Below, in pieces: positions 24,174 to 34,441 of a stretch of 64,000 nt of DNA. Both the position numbers and the translations under genes were made by a program. Within the stretch, counting starts at the first letter, position 1; each line of letters opens with the position of its first letter. The notes beneath the pieces are model-generated. The model made no database searches. It was given only the letters and a program-made list of their open reading frames with translations, and had not been told where the DNA came from. Location of the stretch: NCBI RefSeq assembly GCF_000013365.1, contig NC_007778.1, positions 1,922,001 to 1,986,000 on the forward strand, in the 5' to 3' direction. Source of the stretch: Rhodopseudomonas palustris HaA2 (GTDB lineage Bacteria; Pseudomonadota; Alphaproteobacteria; Rhizobiales; Xanthobacteraceae).

Positions 24174-24950
24174 ATGGCAAACAAGGTGAAACAGCTCTGG
24201 GCCTCCGGCAAGGCGGTGGTGAATGCGTGGCTGGCGATCCCGTCCGGCTTCTCGGCCGAGGTGATGGCGCAATGCGGCTTCGACAGCGTGACCGTCGACA
24301 TCCAGCACGGCGTGCAGGACTATCAATCGATGGTGGCCTGTTTTCAGGCGATGAACGGCCATCCGGTGACGCCGATGGTGCGGGTGCCTTGGAACGAGCC
24401 GGGCATCATCGGCAAGGTGCTGGACGGCGGCGCCTATGGGGTCATCTGCCCGATGGTGAATACCAAGGAGGAGGCCGAGGCATTCGTGCAATCTTGCAAA
24501 TATCCGCCGCGCGGCACCCGTAGTAACGGGCCGATCCGCGCCGGGATGTATGGCGCCGGTGGCAGCTATCAGGACACGGCCAACGTCGAGACGCTGTGCA
24601 TCCCGATGATCGAGACCCGCACTGCGGTCGAGAACATGGAGGCGATCCTCGACGTCGAAGGCATCGCCGGCGTCTATGTCGGGCCGAGCGACCTCGGCTA
24701 TTCCTACGGGCTGGTGCCGAAGCTCGACCGCGAGGAGCCGGAGATCCTGAAGATCTACGACAAATTGCTGAAGGAATGCGACAAGCGCGGCATCTACCCG
24801 GGCATCCATTGTTCGGGCCCGGCCGGCGCCGCCAAGAACATCGCGATGGGCTTCAAGCTGGTCACGCTGCTCAACGACAGCGGCATCATGGCGACCGCCG
24901 CGAAGCAATGGGTCGGCGAGACGCGGCAGAATTCGGGCGGCAAGGCGTAG
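24174..24950 (+). CDS. hpaI: 4-hydroxy-2-oxoheptanedioate aldolase
   Basis: A 258-residue class II aldolase of the HpcH/HpaI family, which cleaves 4-hydroxy-2-oxoheptane-1,7-dioate to pyruvate and succinate semialdehyde. His45 (VDIQHGVQDY) and Arg70 (TPMVRVPWNEPG) match the catalytic residues of E. coli HpaI. The divalent-metal ligands fall in PMIETRTAVEN and GPSDLGYSYG. The sequence has DIQHG where E. coli has the DGEHAP-type motif. Start ATG 24174 follows a GGCAGGAAAG site. It is the final pathway enzyme, on the plus arm of the island. Confidence 0.9.
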   Translation: MANKVKQLWASGKAVVNAWLAIPSGFSAEVMAQCGFDSVTVDIQHGVQDYQSMVACFQAMNGHPVTPMVRVPWNEPGIIGKVLDGGAYGVICPMVNTKEEAEAFVQSCKYPPRGTRSNGPIRAGMYGAGGSYQDTANVETLCIPMIETRTAVENMEAILDVEGIAGVYVGPSDLGYSYGLVPKLDREEPEILKIYDKLLKECDKRGIYPGIHCSGPAGAAKNIAMGFKLVTLLNDSGIMATAAKQWVGETRQNSGGKA

Positions 24951-24965
24951 CTGCTTCGCAACAGT

Positions 24966-25070
24966 GGTCATCCTCCGCGAAAGCGGAGGTTCCAGTATCC
25001 ACAGCGCGACCGGATAGCCCGAACACCGGCGCTGTGGATACTGGGTCGTCCGGTCGAGCCGGACGATGAC
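24966..25070. repeat. intergenic palindromic repeat, family B
   Basis: The outer ends are GTCATCCTCCGCGAAAGCGG and CGAGCCGGACGATGAC. The inner pair TCCAGTATCCACAGC / GCTGTGGATACTGG is almost perfectly complementary. It is in the 288-base space between hpaI and the transglutaminase operon. The remaining sequence to 25238 shows no clear feature. Confidence 0.75.
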
Positions 25071-25238
25071 GGATGGGGCAGGGGCGCGGCTTTGCCCGAC
25101 AACGGTTTGCCGAAGGTCGCGCTTCCGCGCCAAATCAGCCCTTACATCGCCCCATCGCTGGGCATCCCTTGCCCTTTGTTAGCGCTTGATCCCCCTCGAT
25201 TCCGGTGTTCTGCTCAAAATGAATGCTGGAGTTGCCCT

Positions 25239-28200
25239 GTGTCGATCTTCGTCGCCCTACATCACGTCACCCACTATAAATATGATCGCCCGGTCGACAT
25301 CGGCCCCCAGACCATTCGGCTCCGGCCTGCGCCGCACACCCGAACGCCGATTCTGTCGTATTCGCTGAAGGTGACGCCGGCGAACCACTTCATCAATTGG
25401 CAACAGGACCCGCAGGGCAATTGGCTGGCGCGATTCGTGTTTCCGGAGAAGGCCAACGAGCTCAAGATCGAGGTCGATTTCACCGCGGCGATGACGGTGA
25501 TCAATCCGTTCGATTTTTTCGTCGAAAGCTACGCCGAGACCTTTCCGTTCGACTACAGCAATGACCTCATGACCGAACTCGCGCCGTATCTGGCGACGAC
25601 GGAGCCGGGGCCGCTGTTCAAGGACTATCTCGCGAGCATCCCGCGCGAGGCGGAGAGCACGGTCAATTTCCTGGTCGATCTGAACGCGAAGCTGCGCGAG
25701 CGCATCCGCTACATCATCCGGATGGAGCCCGGCGTGCAGACGCCGGAGGAAACGCTCGCCGCGGGCGCGGGCTCGTGCCGCGATTCGGCGTGGCTGCTGA
25801 TCCAGACGCTACGTCATATCGGTCTCGCCGCACGCTTCGTCTCCGGCTATCTCGTGCAGTTGCGCCCCGACATCGATCCGGTCGAAGGGCCGCGCGAGGT
25901 CGAGACCGACTTCACCGATCTGCACGCCTGGTGCGAGGTGTATCTGCCGGGCGCCGGCTGGATCGGCTTCGACGTCACCTCGGGAATGCTCGCCGGCGAG
26001 GGCCACATCCCGGTCGCCGCCACGCCGCATTACCGGACCGCGGCGCCGATCTCGGGCGTGGTCGGCTTCGCCAATGTCGATTTCAATTTCGAGATGAGCG
26101 TCAAACGCATCCGCGAGGCGCCGCGGATCACCAGGCCGTTCTCGGACGAATCCTGGGCGCGGCTCGATGCGCTGGGCGACAAGGTCGACGCCGATCTCGT
26201 CGCCGGCGACGTCCGGCTGACAATGGGCGGCGAGCCGACCTTCGTCTCCATTGACGACATGGAATCGCCGGAGTGGAACGTCGCCGCGGTCGGCGGCGCC
26301 AAGCGCATGCTCGCCGACGATCTGATCCGCCGGCTGCGGACGCGGTTCGCGCCGGGCGGCCTGCTGCATTTCGGCCAGGGCAAATGGTATCCGGGCGAAA
26401 GCCTGCCGCGCTGGGCGTTCGGCCTGTACTGGCGCAAGGACGGATTGCCGATCTGGAAGAACGCCGATCTGATCGCGCCGGTGTTCGGCCAGCGTCCGGC
26501 GCGCGTGGAAGAAGCGGAGCAATTCGCGCTCGGCACCGCCAAGCGGCTCGGCATCGACACCGATTACGTGTTGCCTGCGTTCGAGGACCCGAGCCATTGG
26601 CTGCAGAAGGAAGCGACCCTGCCGCCCAACGTCGATCCGCTCGACAACAAGCTCGCGGACCCCGAAGAGCGCGCGCGGATGGCGCGGATCTTCGATTCCG
26701 GCCTGACCACGCCGAAGGGATTCGTGCTGCCGATTCAGGCCTGGAACGCCGAAGTGCCGACGCCGAAGAAGCGCTGGCGCAGCGAGCGCTGGAAGCTGCG
26801 TCGCGGCAATCTGTTTTTGGTCCCCGGCGATTCACCGATGGGCCTGCGGCTGCCGATCGCGTCGCTGCCGCACATCCCCGAGGAGGACTATCCGTTCGTC
26901 GTCGAGCGCGATCCGCTGGACGAACGCGACGCGCTGCCGAGCTATGTGGCGCCGGCCTATGCGCCGCCGCCCGCCGCGGAACTCGACCAGCTTCCGGTCT
27001 ACGAGCAGGCGGCCGCATCGCCCACGGCCCCACATCAAAATGTCGAGGAGCAGAAGCTGCGCAAGGGCGGCGTCCGCACCGCGATGTCGATCGAAATCCG
27101 CGAGGGCGTGCTGTGCGCCTTCATGCCGCCCACCGAGACCATCGAGGACTATCTCGAATTGGTCGCGGCGGTGGAAGCGACCGCCGAGGAGATGCAGCTC
27201 CAGGTCCACGTCGAAGGCTATCCGCCGCCGTTCGATCCGCGTATCGAGGTCATCAAGGTGACGCCCGATCCCGGCGTGATCGAAGTCAACATCCACCCCG
27301 CCCGGAACTGGCGCGAGGCGGTGCAGACCACATTCGGCCTGTATGAAGAGGCGGCCCGGGTGCGTCTCGGCGCCAACCGCTTCCTGATCGACGGCCGCCA
27401 CACCGGCACCGGCGGCGGCAATCATGTCGTGATCGGCGGCGCCAAGCCCGCGGACTCGCCGTTCCTGCGACGGCCGGATCTGCTGAAGAGCCTGGTGCTG
27501 TTCTGGCAGCGGCATCCGTCGTTGTCCTATCTATTCTCCGGCATGTTCATCGGCCCGACCAGCCAGGCGCCGCGGATCGACGAGGCGCGGCACGATTCGC
27601 TCTACGAGCTGGAGATCGCGTTGGCGCATGTGCCGCCGCCCGGCGTCAAAGGCCCGCTGTGGCTGGTCGACCGGCTGTTCCGGCACATTCTGGTCGACAT
27701 CACCGGCAACACCCATCGCGCCGAATTGTGCATCGACAAGCTGTATTCGCCCGACAGCCCGACCGGGCGCCTCGGTCTGGTCGAGTTTCGCGCGCTGGAG
27801 ATGCCGCCCGATCCGCGAATGAGCCTGGCGCAGCAGCTTTTGATCCGCGCCCTGATCGCGATGCTGTGGAAGCAGCCGCTCGACGGAAAATTCGTGCGCT
27901 GGGGCACCACGTTGCACGACCGCTTCATGCTGCCGCATTTCCTGTGGGAGGATTTTCGCGACGTGCTGGCCGAGCTCGGCCGTGCCGGCTACGCCTTCGA
28001 GCCGGAATGGTTCACCGCGCAGCTCGAATTCCGCTTTCCCGTCTTCGGCAGCGTCTATCACGGCGGCGTCACGCTGGAGCTGCGCCAGGCGCTGGAGCCG
28101 TGGCACGTGCTCGGCGAAGAAGGCAGCGCCGGCGGCACCGTGCGATATGTCGACAGTTCGGTGGAGCGGCTGCAGGTCAAGGCCGAGGGCTTCGTCGAGG

Positions 28201-28583
28201 GCCGCCACGTCATCACCTGCAACGGCCGTCGGCTGCCGATGACGCCGACCGCGCGCTCCGGCGAGGCGGTGGCGGCGGTGCGGTTCAAGGCCTGGCAGCC
28301 GGCGTCGGGGCTGCACCCCACGATACCGGTGCATTCCCCGCTGGTGTTCGACATCGTCGATACCTGGAACGGCCGCTCGCTCGGCGGCTGCGTCTATCAC
28401 GTCGCTCACCCCGGCGGGCGGTCCTACGAGACCAAGCCGGTCAACTCCTACGAGGCCGAGGCGCGGCGGCTCGCGCGCTTCCAGGATCACGGTCACACCC
28501 CCGGGCGGATCGATCCGCCGCAGGAAGAACGTTCATTTGAATTCCCCCTGACCCTCGACTTGCGCACGCCGCTGCTGCATTGA
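25239..28583 (+). CDS. transglutaminase-like/DUF2126 large protein
   Basis: A 1114-residue protein. Residues about 1-85 are a bacterial transglutaminase N-terminal domain ([20 protein letters not shown]). Residues about 130-260 are a transglutaminase-like cysteine protease core with the full triad Cys180 ([11 protein letters not shown]), His229 (DLHAWCEVY) and Asp245 (GFDVTSGML). From about residue 310 to the end the pattern fits DUF2126 ([20 protein letters not shown] and [19 protein letters not shown]). The start is GTG 25239, 7 bases after GGAG. Two downstream genes follow with a 24-base gap and a 4-base overlap. No signal peptide, so probably cytoplasmic. Function of the family is unproven; peptide bond cleavage or transfer is expected. 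Confidence 0.88.
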   Translation: MSIFVALHHVTHYKYDRPVDIGPQTIRLRPAPHTRTPILSYSLKVTPANHFINWQQDPQGNWLARFVFPEKANELKIEVDFTAAMTVINPFDFFVESYAETFPFDYSNDLMTELAPYLATTEPGPLFKDYLASIPREAESTVNFLVDLNAKLRERIRYIIRMEPGVQTPEETLAAGAGSCRDSAWLLIQTLRHIGLAARFVSGYLVQLRPDIDPVEGPREVETDFTDLHAWCEVYLPGAGWIGFDVTSGMLAGEGHIPVAATPHYRTAAPISGVVGFANVDFNFEMSVKRIREAPRITRPFSDESWARLDALGDKVDADLVAGDVRLTMGGEPTFVSIDDMESPEWNVAAVGGAKRMLADDLIRRLRTRFAPGGLLHFGQGKWYPGESLPRWAFGLYWRKDGLPIWKNADLIAPVFGQRPARVEEAEQFALGTAKRLGIDTDYVLPAFEDPSHWLQKEATLPPNVDPLDNKLADPEERARMARIFDSGLTTPKGFVLPIQAWNAEVPTPKKRWRSERWKLRRGNLFLVPGDSPMGLRLPIASLPHIPEEDYPFVVERDPLDERDALPSYVAPAYAPPPAAELDQLPVYEQAAASPTAPHQNVEEQKLRKGGVRTAMSIEIREGVLCAFMPPTETIEDYLELVAAVEATAEEMQLQVHVEGYPPPFDPRIEVIKVTPDPGVIEVNIHPARNWREAVQTTFGLYEEAARVRLGANRFLIDGRHTGTGGGNHVVIGGAKPADSPFLRRPDLLKSLVLFWQRHPSLSYLFSGMFIGPTSQAPRIDEARHDSLYELEIALAHVPPPGVKGPLWLVDRLFRHILVDITGNTHRAELCIDKLYSPDSPTGRLGLVEFRALEMPPDPRMSLAQQLLIRALIAMLWKQPLDGKFVRWGTTLHDRFMLPHFLWEDFRDVLAELGRAGYAFEPEWFTAQLEFRFPVFGSVYHGGVTLELRQALEPWHVLGEEGSAGGTVRYVDSSVERLQVKAEGFVEGRHVITCNGRRLPMTPTARSGEAVAAVRFKAWQPASGLHPTIPVHSPLVFDIVDTWNGRSLGGCVYHVAHPGGRSYETKPVNSYEAEARRLARFQDHGHTPGRIDPPQEERSFEFPLTLDLRTPLLH

Positions 28584-28607
28584 TGAGCGTGCAGGGGAGT
28601 CGAGATA

Positions 28608-31109
28608 TTGGCGGAGCAGAGCAGTCAGTCGAAACGCGTCCGTCCGCGTGACCGGAAGGTCGCGCAATGGACTCGCGACTATGCGCGACTGCCCGGCATT
28701 CCCGACGAATTCATCGGCGACGACGGCGCGCCCCGCGCGGTGTGGAGCCGTTACTTCGACGCCTTCGCGGGCCTTGCGCCCGACGAGATCGAGCGTCGAT
28801 TCCGCGCTGCAGACCGCCATCTGCGCGACGCCGGCGTCACCTATCGCGCGCCGGGCGACGCCACCGAGCGCGCCTGGCCGCTGAGTCACGTTCCGCTGCT
28901 GATCGACGATGCCGAATGGCAGCAGATCGCGGCCGGGATCGCGCAGCGTGCGACGCTGCTCGAACACGTGTTGCAGGATCTCTACGGCGACGGGCGATTG
29001 ATCGCGGAGGGGGCGGTGCCGGCTGCGGCGATTGCCGGCAGCCCGGAATATGTGCGCGCGATCTGCGGTGTGAAGCCGCCGGGCGGCCGCTATCTGAATC
29101 TCTACGCGGCCGATATCGGCCGCGGTCCGGACGGCCGCTGGTGGGTGCTCGGCGATCGCACGCAAGCGCCGTCGGGCACCGGTTACGCGCTGGAAAACCG
29201 GCTGGTGCTGTCGCGCGCCTTCACCGATCTCTACAAGTCGATGAATGTCGAACGCGTCGCGCCGTTCTTCGAGGCGTTCCGCGACAGCCTGCGCGCCAGT
29301 GCGGACCGCGACGAGCCGCGGATCGGCGTGCTGACGCCGGGGCCGTTCAGCGAGACCTATTTCGAGCACGCCACGCTGGCGCGCTATCTCGGCTTCCTGC
29401 TGGTCGAAGGCGACGACCTCGCGGTCTCCGGCGATCGTGTCCACATCCGCACCGTGGCCGGGTTGAAGCGGCTCGACGTGCTGCTGCGCCGGGTCGATTC
29501 CAATTCGCTCGATCCGCTCGAACTCGACGCCTCGTCGCAACTCGGCGTGCCGGGACTGATCGACGTGCTGCGCAAGAGCGGCGTCGTCGTCGCCAACATG
29601 CCCGGCGCCGGCGTGATCGAGGCGCGGTCGCTGCTCGGATTTCTGCCGAGTCTGAGCCGCCGCCTGCTCGACCAAGATCTGGCGATGCCGCACATCGCCA
29701 CCTGGTGGTGCGGTCAGGCGCGGGCCCGGGACGAGGTGCTGTCGCGGCTCGACGACTTCGTCATCGAAGGGGCCTATGGTCCGACCGTGCCGGGCTTCTC
29801 CCACAGCGGCGCCGTGCTGCCCGCGGAATTGCCGCCGGCGGTGCGCGACCGGCTCCGCGATGCGATCGCCACCCGCGGCATCGACTACGTGGCGCAGGAA
29901 CAGGTGCGGCTGTCGACCACGCCGGTATGGGACGACGGCAAGCTGGCGCCGCGGCCGTTCGTGCTGCGGGTGTTCGCCGCGGCGACCGAACACGGCTGGA
30001 CGGTCATGCCCGGCGGCTTCTGCCGGATTGCCGAGCGGCTCGACTCGCGTGCGGTGTCGATGGGCGAGGGCGCCCGGGCCGCCGACGTGTGGGTGGTGTC
30101 CGATCATGCGGTGTCGACGGCGTCGCTGCTGCCCGCTGTCGACAACGTCCGGATCCGGCGGATCACCGGCCTGCTGCCGAGCCGCGCCGCCGACAATCTG
30201 TTCTGGCTCGGTCGCTATCTCGAGCGCGCGGAAGCGACGCTGCGGTTGGTGCGCGCGCTCAGCGCGCCGCAGCGCGACCCCGGCAAGGGGCCGCTGCATC
30301 ACGCCATCGAACGCATTCAGCGGCTGCTGATCAGTTGGGGCGCGACCTCGCTCGGTGCGCGCGCGCAGACCGCGAAGATCGCCGCCGACGCGCTGCAGAG
30401 CGAGGAGCAGTTCGGTTCGGCGCTGTCCCTGATCCGCGCCGCGCAACGCAACGCATCGTCGTTGCGCGAGCGGCTGTCGCCCGATGCCTGGCAGGTGATC
30501 ACGCAGACCGAGGCGCGGCTGGCGAAGCCGGCCGAGGACGAGGATGCGGTGACGGGGCTGGCGGAAATCACCTTGCAGGAACTGGCGAGCTTCTCCGGCC
30601 TGTCGCAGGAAAACATGAACCGCGCCGCCGGCTGGCGGTTCCTTCGGATGGGTCGCCGGATCGAGCGGGCCGTCAATACGGCACGGTTCGCGCGGCAGTT
30701 CGCCCCCGACGACGCCAGCGCCGAAGACCTCGACGTGTTGCTGACGTTGGTCGATTGCCAGATCACCTACCGCTCGCGCTATCTGCTGGCGCCGTTGCTG
30801 GCACCGGTGCGCGATCTCGCGGTATTGGATCCGTACAATCCGCGCTCGGTGGCGTTTCAGGTCGAGGAACTGAACGAGCACATCGCCAGCCTGCCGTCGC
30901 TGAAGGAGGGCGGGCTGATCGAGCGGCCGCAGCGTCTCGCGGTGGCGCTGCAGGCGACGCTGACCACGGCCGAGGCGTCCGCGCTCGACGCGCGGTGGCT
31001 GTTCGCGGTGGAGCAGGATCTGCTGTCGCTGGCCGATGCGATCGGGGCGCACTACTTCCCGCACGGCGCCAGCGCGACGCGCCCGGAAAAGCTGACGGGG
31101 TTGGCTTGA
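28608..31109 (+). CDS. circularly permuted ATP-grasp / alpha-E fusion protein
   Basis: An 833-residue protein starting at TTG 28608, after AGGGGAG. Residues about 60-500 are the circularly permuted ATP-grasp module (DUF404/DUF407 type), with GRWWVLGDRTQAPSGTGYAL and the late GFCRIAERLDSRAVSM. Residues about 520-820 are the alpha-E (DUF403) domain, opening LPSRAADNLFWLGRYLERAE and including LSQENMNRAAGWRFLRMGR. Such pairs are predicted peptide-forming or peptide-modifying ligases that act with transglutaminase-like hydrolases. In many bacteria the two domains are separate genes; here they are fused. The stop overlaps the next start by 4 bases. Confidence 0.87.
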   Translation: MAEQSSQSKRVRPRDRKVAQWTRDYARLPGIPDEFIGDDGAPRAVWSRYFDAFAGLAPDEIERRFRAADRHLRDAGVTYRAPGDATERAWPLSHVPLLIDDAEWQQIAAGIAQRATLLEHVLQDLYGDGRLIAEGAVPAAAIAGSPEYVRAICGVKPPGGRYLNLYAADIGRGPDGRWWVLGDRTQAPSGTGYALENRLVLSRAFTDLYKSMNVERVAPFFEAFRDSLRASADRDEPRIGVLTPGPFSETYFEHATLARYLGFLLVEGDDLAVSGDRVHIRTVAGLKRLDVLLRRVDSNSLDPLELDASSQLGVPGLIDVLRKSGVVVANMPGAGVIEARSLLGFLPSLSRRLLDQDLAMPHIATWWCGQARARDEVLSRLDDFVIEGAYGPTVPGFSHSGAVLPAELPPAVRDRLRDAIATRGIDYVAQEQVRLSTTPVWDDGKLAPRPFVLRVFAAATEHGWTVMPGGFCRIAERLDSRAVSMGEGARAADVWVVSDHAVSTASLLPAVDNVRIRRITGLLPSRAADNLFWLGRYLERAEATLRLVRALSAPQRDPGKGPLHHAIERIQRLLISWGATSLGARAQTAKIAADALQSEEQFGSALSLIRAAQRNASSLRERLSPDAWQVITQTEARLAKPAEDEDAVTGLAEITLQELASFSGLSQENMNRAAGWRFLRMGRRIERAVNTARFARQFAPDDASAEDLDVLLTLVDCQITYRSRYLLAPLLAPVRDLAVLDPYNPRSVAFQVEELNEHIASLPSLKEGGLIERPQRLAVALQATLTTAEASALDARWLFAVEQDLLSLADAIGAHYFPHGASATRPEKLTGLA

Positions 31110-31984
31110 TCTACGACATCCGCCACGTCACGTCCTACAGCTACGGCAGTCCGGTCAGCTACGCGCGCTGTTCCCTGCGGCTGAAGCCGATGAGCGACGC
31201 CAGCCAGAAACTGATCTCGCACAGTATCGAGATCAAGCCGAAGCCGGCGACGCGCACGACACGGGTCGATTTCTTCGGCATTCCGACCGACAGCATCGTG
31301 ATCGAGACGCCGCACAAGGTGTTGCGGATCGACAGCCGCTCCCGCGTCGAAGTCGATCGCAAGCCCCCGGCACGCGACAGCGGCAGCGCGGCGTGGGAAA
31401 GCGTGCGCGAGGCGGCGCTGGATTGCGCCAGCCTCGATGCGGACGCGCCGGTCGGCTACGTGTTTCCGAGCTCGCTGGTTCCGATCCAGCACGCCGTCAC
31501 CCGCTACGCGGCGAAGAGTTTTGCGCCGGCGCGCGGCATTCTGGCCGCAACTGCCGATCTGATGCGCCGCATTCACAGCGACTTCAAATACGACCCGAAG
31601 GCGACGGTGATCTCGACGCCGCTCGCGGAAGTTTTCGAGAAGCGCCACGGCGTCTGCCAGGATTTCGCACACGTGATGATCGCTGGCCTGCGCGGGCTCG
31701 GCGTGCCGGCCGCCTATGTCAGTGGTTATCTGCGGACCTATCCGCCGGAAGGCCAGCCGCGGCTGCAAGGCGCCGACGCCACCCACGCCTGGGTCACAGT
31801 GTGGTGCGGCAACGAGACCGGCTGGGTCGGGTTCGATCCGACCAATGATCTGCTGATCGGCAACGACCATATCGTGCTCGCGGTCGGCCGCGATTTCTCC
31901 GACGTCTCGCCGGTCGACGGCGTGATCGTCGGCTCGCGCAAGCAGAAATTGTCGGTCGCGGTCGACGTCATTCCGATCGAGTAG
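31106..31984 (+). CDS. transglutaminase family cysteine protease-like protein
   Basis: A 292-residue protein with an N-terminal transglutaminase-associated domain (IYDIRHVTSYSYGSPVSYAR) and a transglutaminase core. The triad is Cys184 (GVCQDFAHVM), His227 (ATHAWVTVW) and Asp244 (GFDPTNDLL). The start is taken as TTG 31106, overlapping the stop of the ATP-grasp/alpha-E gene as TTGA, so translation is probably coupled; no ATG lies nearby. It is the third gene of the operon. It is expected to hydrolyse or transfer a peptide linkage made by the ATP-grasp partner (inference from conserved clustering). Confidence 0.88.
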   Translation: MIYDIRHVTSYSYGSPVSYARCSLRLKPMSDASQKLISHSIEIKPKPATRTTRVDFFGIPTDSIVIETPHKVLRIDSRSRVEVDRKPPARDSGSAAWESVREAALDCASLDADAPVGYVFPSSLVPIQHAVTRYAAKSFAPARGILAATADLMRRIHSDFKYDPKATVISTPLAEVFEKRHGVCQDFAHVMIAGLRGLGVPAAYVSGYLRTYPPEGQPRLQGADATHAWVTVWCGNETGWVGFDPTNDLLIGNDHIVLAVGRDFSDVSPVDGVIVGSRKQKLSVAVDVIPIE

Positions 31985-32022
31985 TCCGGTAGGTTCCCGA
32001 GGACTGCATCCATCGACGGCCA

Positions 32023-32085
32023 ACTAATTAGTATCGTCGTACCTGTTGCGACCTCGGATTTGTCCCAGGGTCGTTCTTTAACGAC
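32023..32085. promoter_or_regulatory. small dyads upstream of the Cache/chemoreceptor genes
   Basis: ACTAATTAGT at 32023-32032 is a perfect AT-rich palindrome. GTCGTTCTTTAACGAC at 32070-32085 is a six-pair hairpin. Both lie in the 175-base space before the GTG at 32160 and could serve in regulation; the second could also mark the 3' end of the preceding transcript, though without a T-run. Confidence 0.3.
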
Positions 32086-32159
32086 ACGTTCGCGATTGGC
32101 TGAGAGGGTGGTGCCGCCGCCCACCTCGGGCTTCTGATCATCCAGGAGGAGATCCGCAC

Positions 32160-32615
32160 GTGCGCACAAAATTCATATTGGCCGTCGCCGCCGCAGCGAC
32201 GGCGCTCACTATCGTTCCGGCCGCCGCCGGCGCCAGCAAGGACGATGCGATCGCGATGGTGAAGAAAGCCGTCAGTGCGATCAAGTCCGACGGCGCCGAC
32301 AAGACCTATCCGCTGATCAGCGACAAGGCGGGACCGTTCGTGAAGGACGATCTCTACGTCGTGGTCTATCAGCTCGACGGCAAGGTGCTCGCCCATGGCG
32401 CCAATGCCAAGTTCGTCGGCAAGGACATGATCGACGCGCAGGACGTCGACGGCAAGCTCTACGTCAAGGAGCGCGTCGAACTCGCCGGCAAGCAGCCGTC
32501 GTTCTGGCAGGACTACAAGTTCGTCAATCCGGTCAGCAAGAAAGTCGAACCCAAGGAAATGTATTGCGAACGGGTCGACAACACCGCGGTCTGCGCGGGC
32601 GTCTACAAACTCTAG
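32160..32615 (+). CDS. secreted single-Cache-domain protein
   Basis: A 151-residue protein starting at GTG 32160, 9 bases after a strong AGGAGGA site. It has a signal peptide (RTKFILAVAAAATALTI..AAAG) and one Cache-type module: FVKDDLYVVVYQLDGKVLAH, NAKFVGKDMIDAQDVDGK and PSFWQDYKFVNPVSKKVEPK are typical of single-Cache small-ligand domains. No membrane anchor or output domain follows, so it is expected in the periplasm. The chemoreceptor gene begins 63 bases downstream, so it may act as a ligand-binding partner for that receptor (inference). The ligand is unknown. Confidence 0.8.
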   Translation: MRTKFILAVAAAATALTIVPAAAGASKDDAIAMVKKAVSAIKSDGADKTYPLISDKAGPFVKDDLYVVVYQLDGKVLAHGANAKFVGKDMIDAQDVDGKLYVKERVELAGKQPSFWQDYKFVNPVSKKVEPKEMYCERVDNTAVCAGVYKL

Positions 32616-32678
32616 AGCGCGGCATTGCGTCGTCGCCGGCGAGAACCGGCGACGATCCGACACTCGGGGACTTTCCTG

Positions 32679-34373
32679 ATGGGACGTGGGATCGCTAATA
32701 TCGGCCTTTCATGGAAGGTCCAGCTCGCTCCGGCACTGCTCGCGATTGCGCTGATAGGTATCGGGGTCTACGCGTTGCAGGCGTTGCGCACCAATCAGCA
32801 AAGCGTCGACGCGCTGGTATCGGGTCCCGTTCGGTCGTCGGAACTCGCCGCCGACCTCAACAACGCCGCGTGGACCGCCCACGCGAAGCTCTATCGGCTC
32901 GCCGCCACCGCCGCCAACGAGACCGACGAAGCCAAGCTCGCCCAGGTCTCCAAAGAGGCGATCGCGGCTATCGCCCGAATTCCGCAAGCCCTGGCAGACG
33001 TCGAAAAATCGCTCGGCGGCGACTCGGCGATCCAAAAGCTGAAAGCGGCGGTCGCGGGCTACCAGAAGCAGGCGAAGAACGCGATCGAGATGGCCGACGG
33101 CGACGCCGGCTCGGCGCTGCTGTTCATCAAGAGCGCGGAGAAGAGCTTCACCGAAATCGATGCCCTCATCAGCGACCTGATCGTGTCCAGCAACGACGCG
33201 CGTGACCGGCAGATCGCGCAGGCCGGAATCGCGCTGGATCGCCAGCAGTGGATGCTCGGCGCCGTCCTGGCGGTGATTTCGCTGATCGGCATCGCCGTGT
33301 CGTTCCTGATCGGCAGAGGCATCGCTCGTCCGGTGGTGGCGATGTCGGGCGCAATGCATGAACTGGCGAGCGGCAATTTCGACGTGCGACTGCCCGGGCT
33401 GGAACGTGGCGACGAGGTCGGCCGGATGGCGCGGGCCGTCGAAGCCTTCAAGGTTCAGGCGGCCAGCAAGGCGGAGCGCGAACACGCCGAGCGCGAGGCG
33501 CTGGAACGCACGGCGGCGGCCGCCCGCCGCGCCGAACTGCATCAGCTCGCCGACGGTTTCGAGACCGCGGTCGGCCAGATCATTGAAGCGGTCGGTGCCG
33601 CTTCGCGCGAGCTGGAGGAATCGGCCGACGCCTTGGCCAAGGGCAGCGCCGTGACGCTGCAGCTCTCCAATGTCGTCGCGACGGCGTCCACGGAGACGTC
33701 CAACAACGTGCAGTCGGTGGCCTCGGCTGCCGAACAGATGAACGCGTCGGTCGGAGAAGTCGGACGCCAGGTCCGCGAATCGCGCAGCATCGCCGCCGAA
33801 GCGGTGACGCAGGCCGAGCAGACCGATGCGCGGATCGCCAAGCTGGCACAGGCGGCCACCCGGATCGGCGACGTCACCCAGCTCATCACCACCATTGCGG
33901 CGCAGACCAATCTGCTGGCGCTCAACGCGACCATCGAGGCCGCGCGCGCGGGCGAGGCGGGCCGCGGCTTCGCCGTGGTCGCGCAGGAGGTCAAGGCACT
34001 GGCCGAACAGACCTCGAAGGCCACCGGCGAAATCAGCGCACAGATCGCCGAGATCCAGTCCGCGACGCGGGAGTCGGTGGTCGCGATCAAGGAGATCGGC
34101 GGCACCATCGGGCGGGTCGCCCATATCGCTTCGGCCGTCGCCGCCTCGGTCGACGAGCAGGGCACTGCCACGCAGGAGATTTCGCGCAGCGTCAGCCAGG
34201 CCGCGGTCGGAACCAACCAGGTCGCGTCCAGCATCGCCGACGTCAATCGCGGTGCTGCGGACGCCGGGGCGGCGTCGTCGCGCGTCCTCACGTCTGCGCA
34301 ATTATTGTCCAACGAAAACGGCCGATTGCGCGTCGAAGTGCAAAAATTTCTCGCAACCGTCCGGGTCGCTTAG
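32679..34373 (+). CDS. methyl-accepting chemotaxis protein
   Basis: A 564-residue chemoreceptor. TM1 (about 15-36, [20 protein letters not shown]) is followed by a helical periplasmic four-helix-bundle domain of about 150 residues, TM2 (about 190-212, [20 protein letters not shown]), a HAMP domain (about 213-265), then the cytoplasmic signalling domain. Its tip is canonical (near residue 406, [20 protein letters not shown]), where CheA and CheW bind. No C-terminal CheR-binding pentapeptide is visible. The start is ATG 32679, after GGGGAC. No che genes are in the window. The ligand is unknown, but eutB starts 68 bases downstream. Confidence 0.92.
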   Translation: MGRGIANIGLSWKVQLAPALLAIALIGIGVYALQALRTNQQSVDALVSGPVRSSELAADLNNAAWTAHAKLYRLAATAANETDEAKLAQVSKEAIAAIARIPQALADVEKSLGGDSAIQKLKAAVAGYQKQAKNAIEMADGDAGSALLFIKSAEKSFTEIDALISDLIVSSNDARDRQIAQAGIALDRQQWMLGAVLAVISLIGIAVSFLIGRGIARPVVAMSGAMHELASGNFDVRLPGLERGDEVGRMARAVEAFKVQAASKAEREHAEREALERTAAAARRAELHQLADGFETAVGQIIEAVGAASRELEESADALAKGSAVTLQLSNVVATASTETSNNVQSVASAAEQMNASVGEVGRQVRESRSIAAEAVTQAEQTDARIAKLAQAATRIGDVTQLITTIAAQTNLLALNATIEAARAGEAGRGFAVVAQEVKALAEQTSKATGEISAQIAEIQSATRESVVAIKEIGGTIGRVAHIASAVAASVDEQGTATQEISRSVSQAAVGTNQVASSIADVNRGAADAGAASSRVLTSAQLLSNENGRLRVEVQKFLATVRVA

Positions 34374-34441
34374 CGTCCTGGTCGATGCTAGCTTGCATCT
34401 CGTGGGTGCCCGCAAATCCTGCGGGCCTCGACGGGAATGCC

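Noticed and set aside
28533-31064. 843-codon open frame on the minus strand opposite the ATP-grasp/alpha-E gene
   Set aside because: Shadow of a GC-rich gene: the composition is Arg/Gln/His-rich, no domain is recognisable and the plus-strand gene has intact motifs and coupled neighbours.
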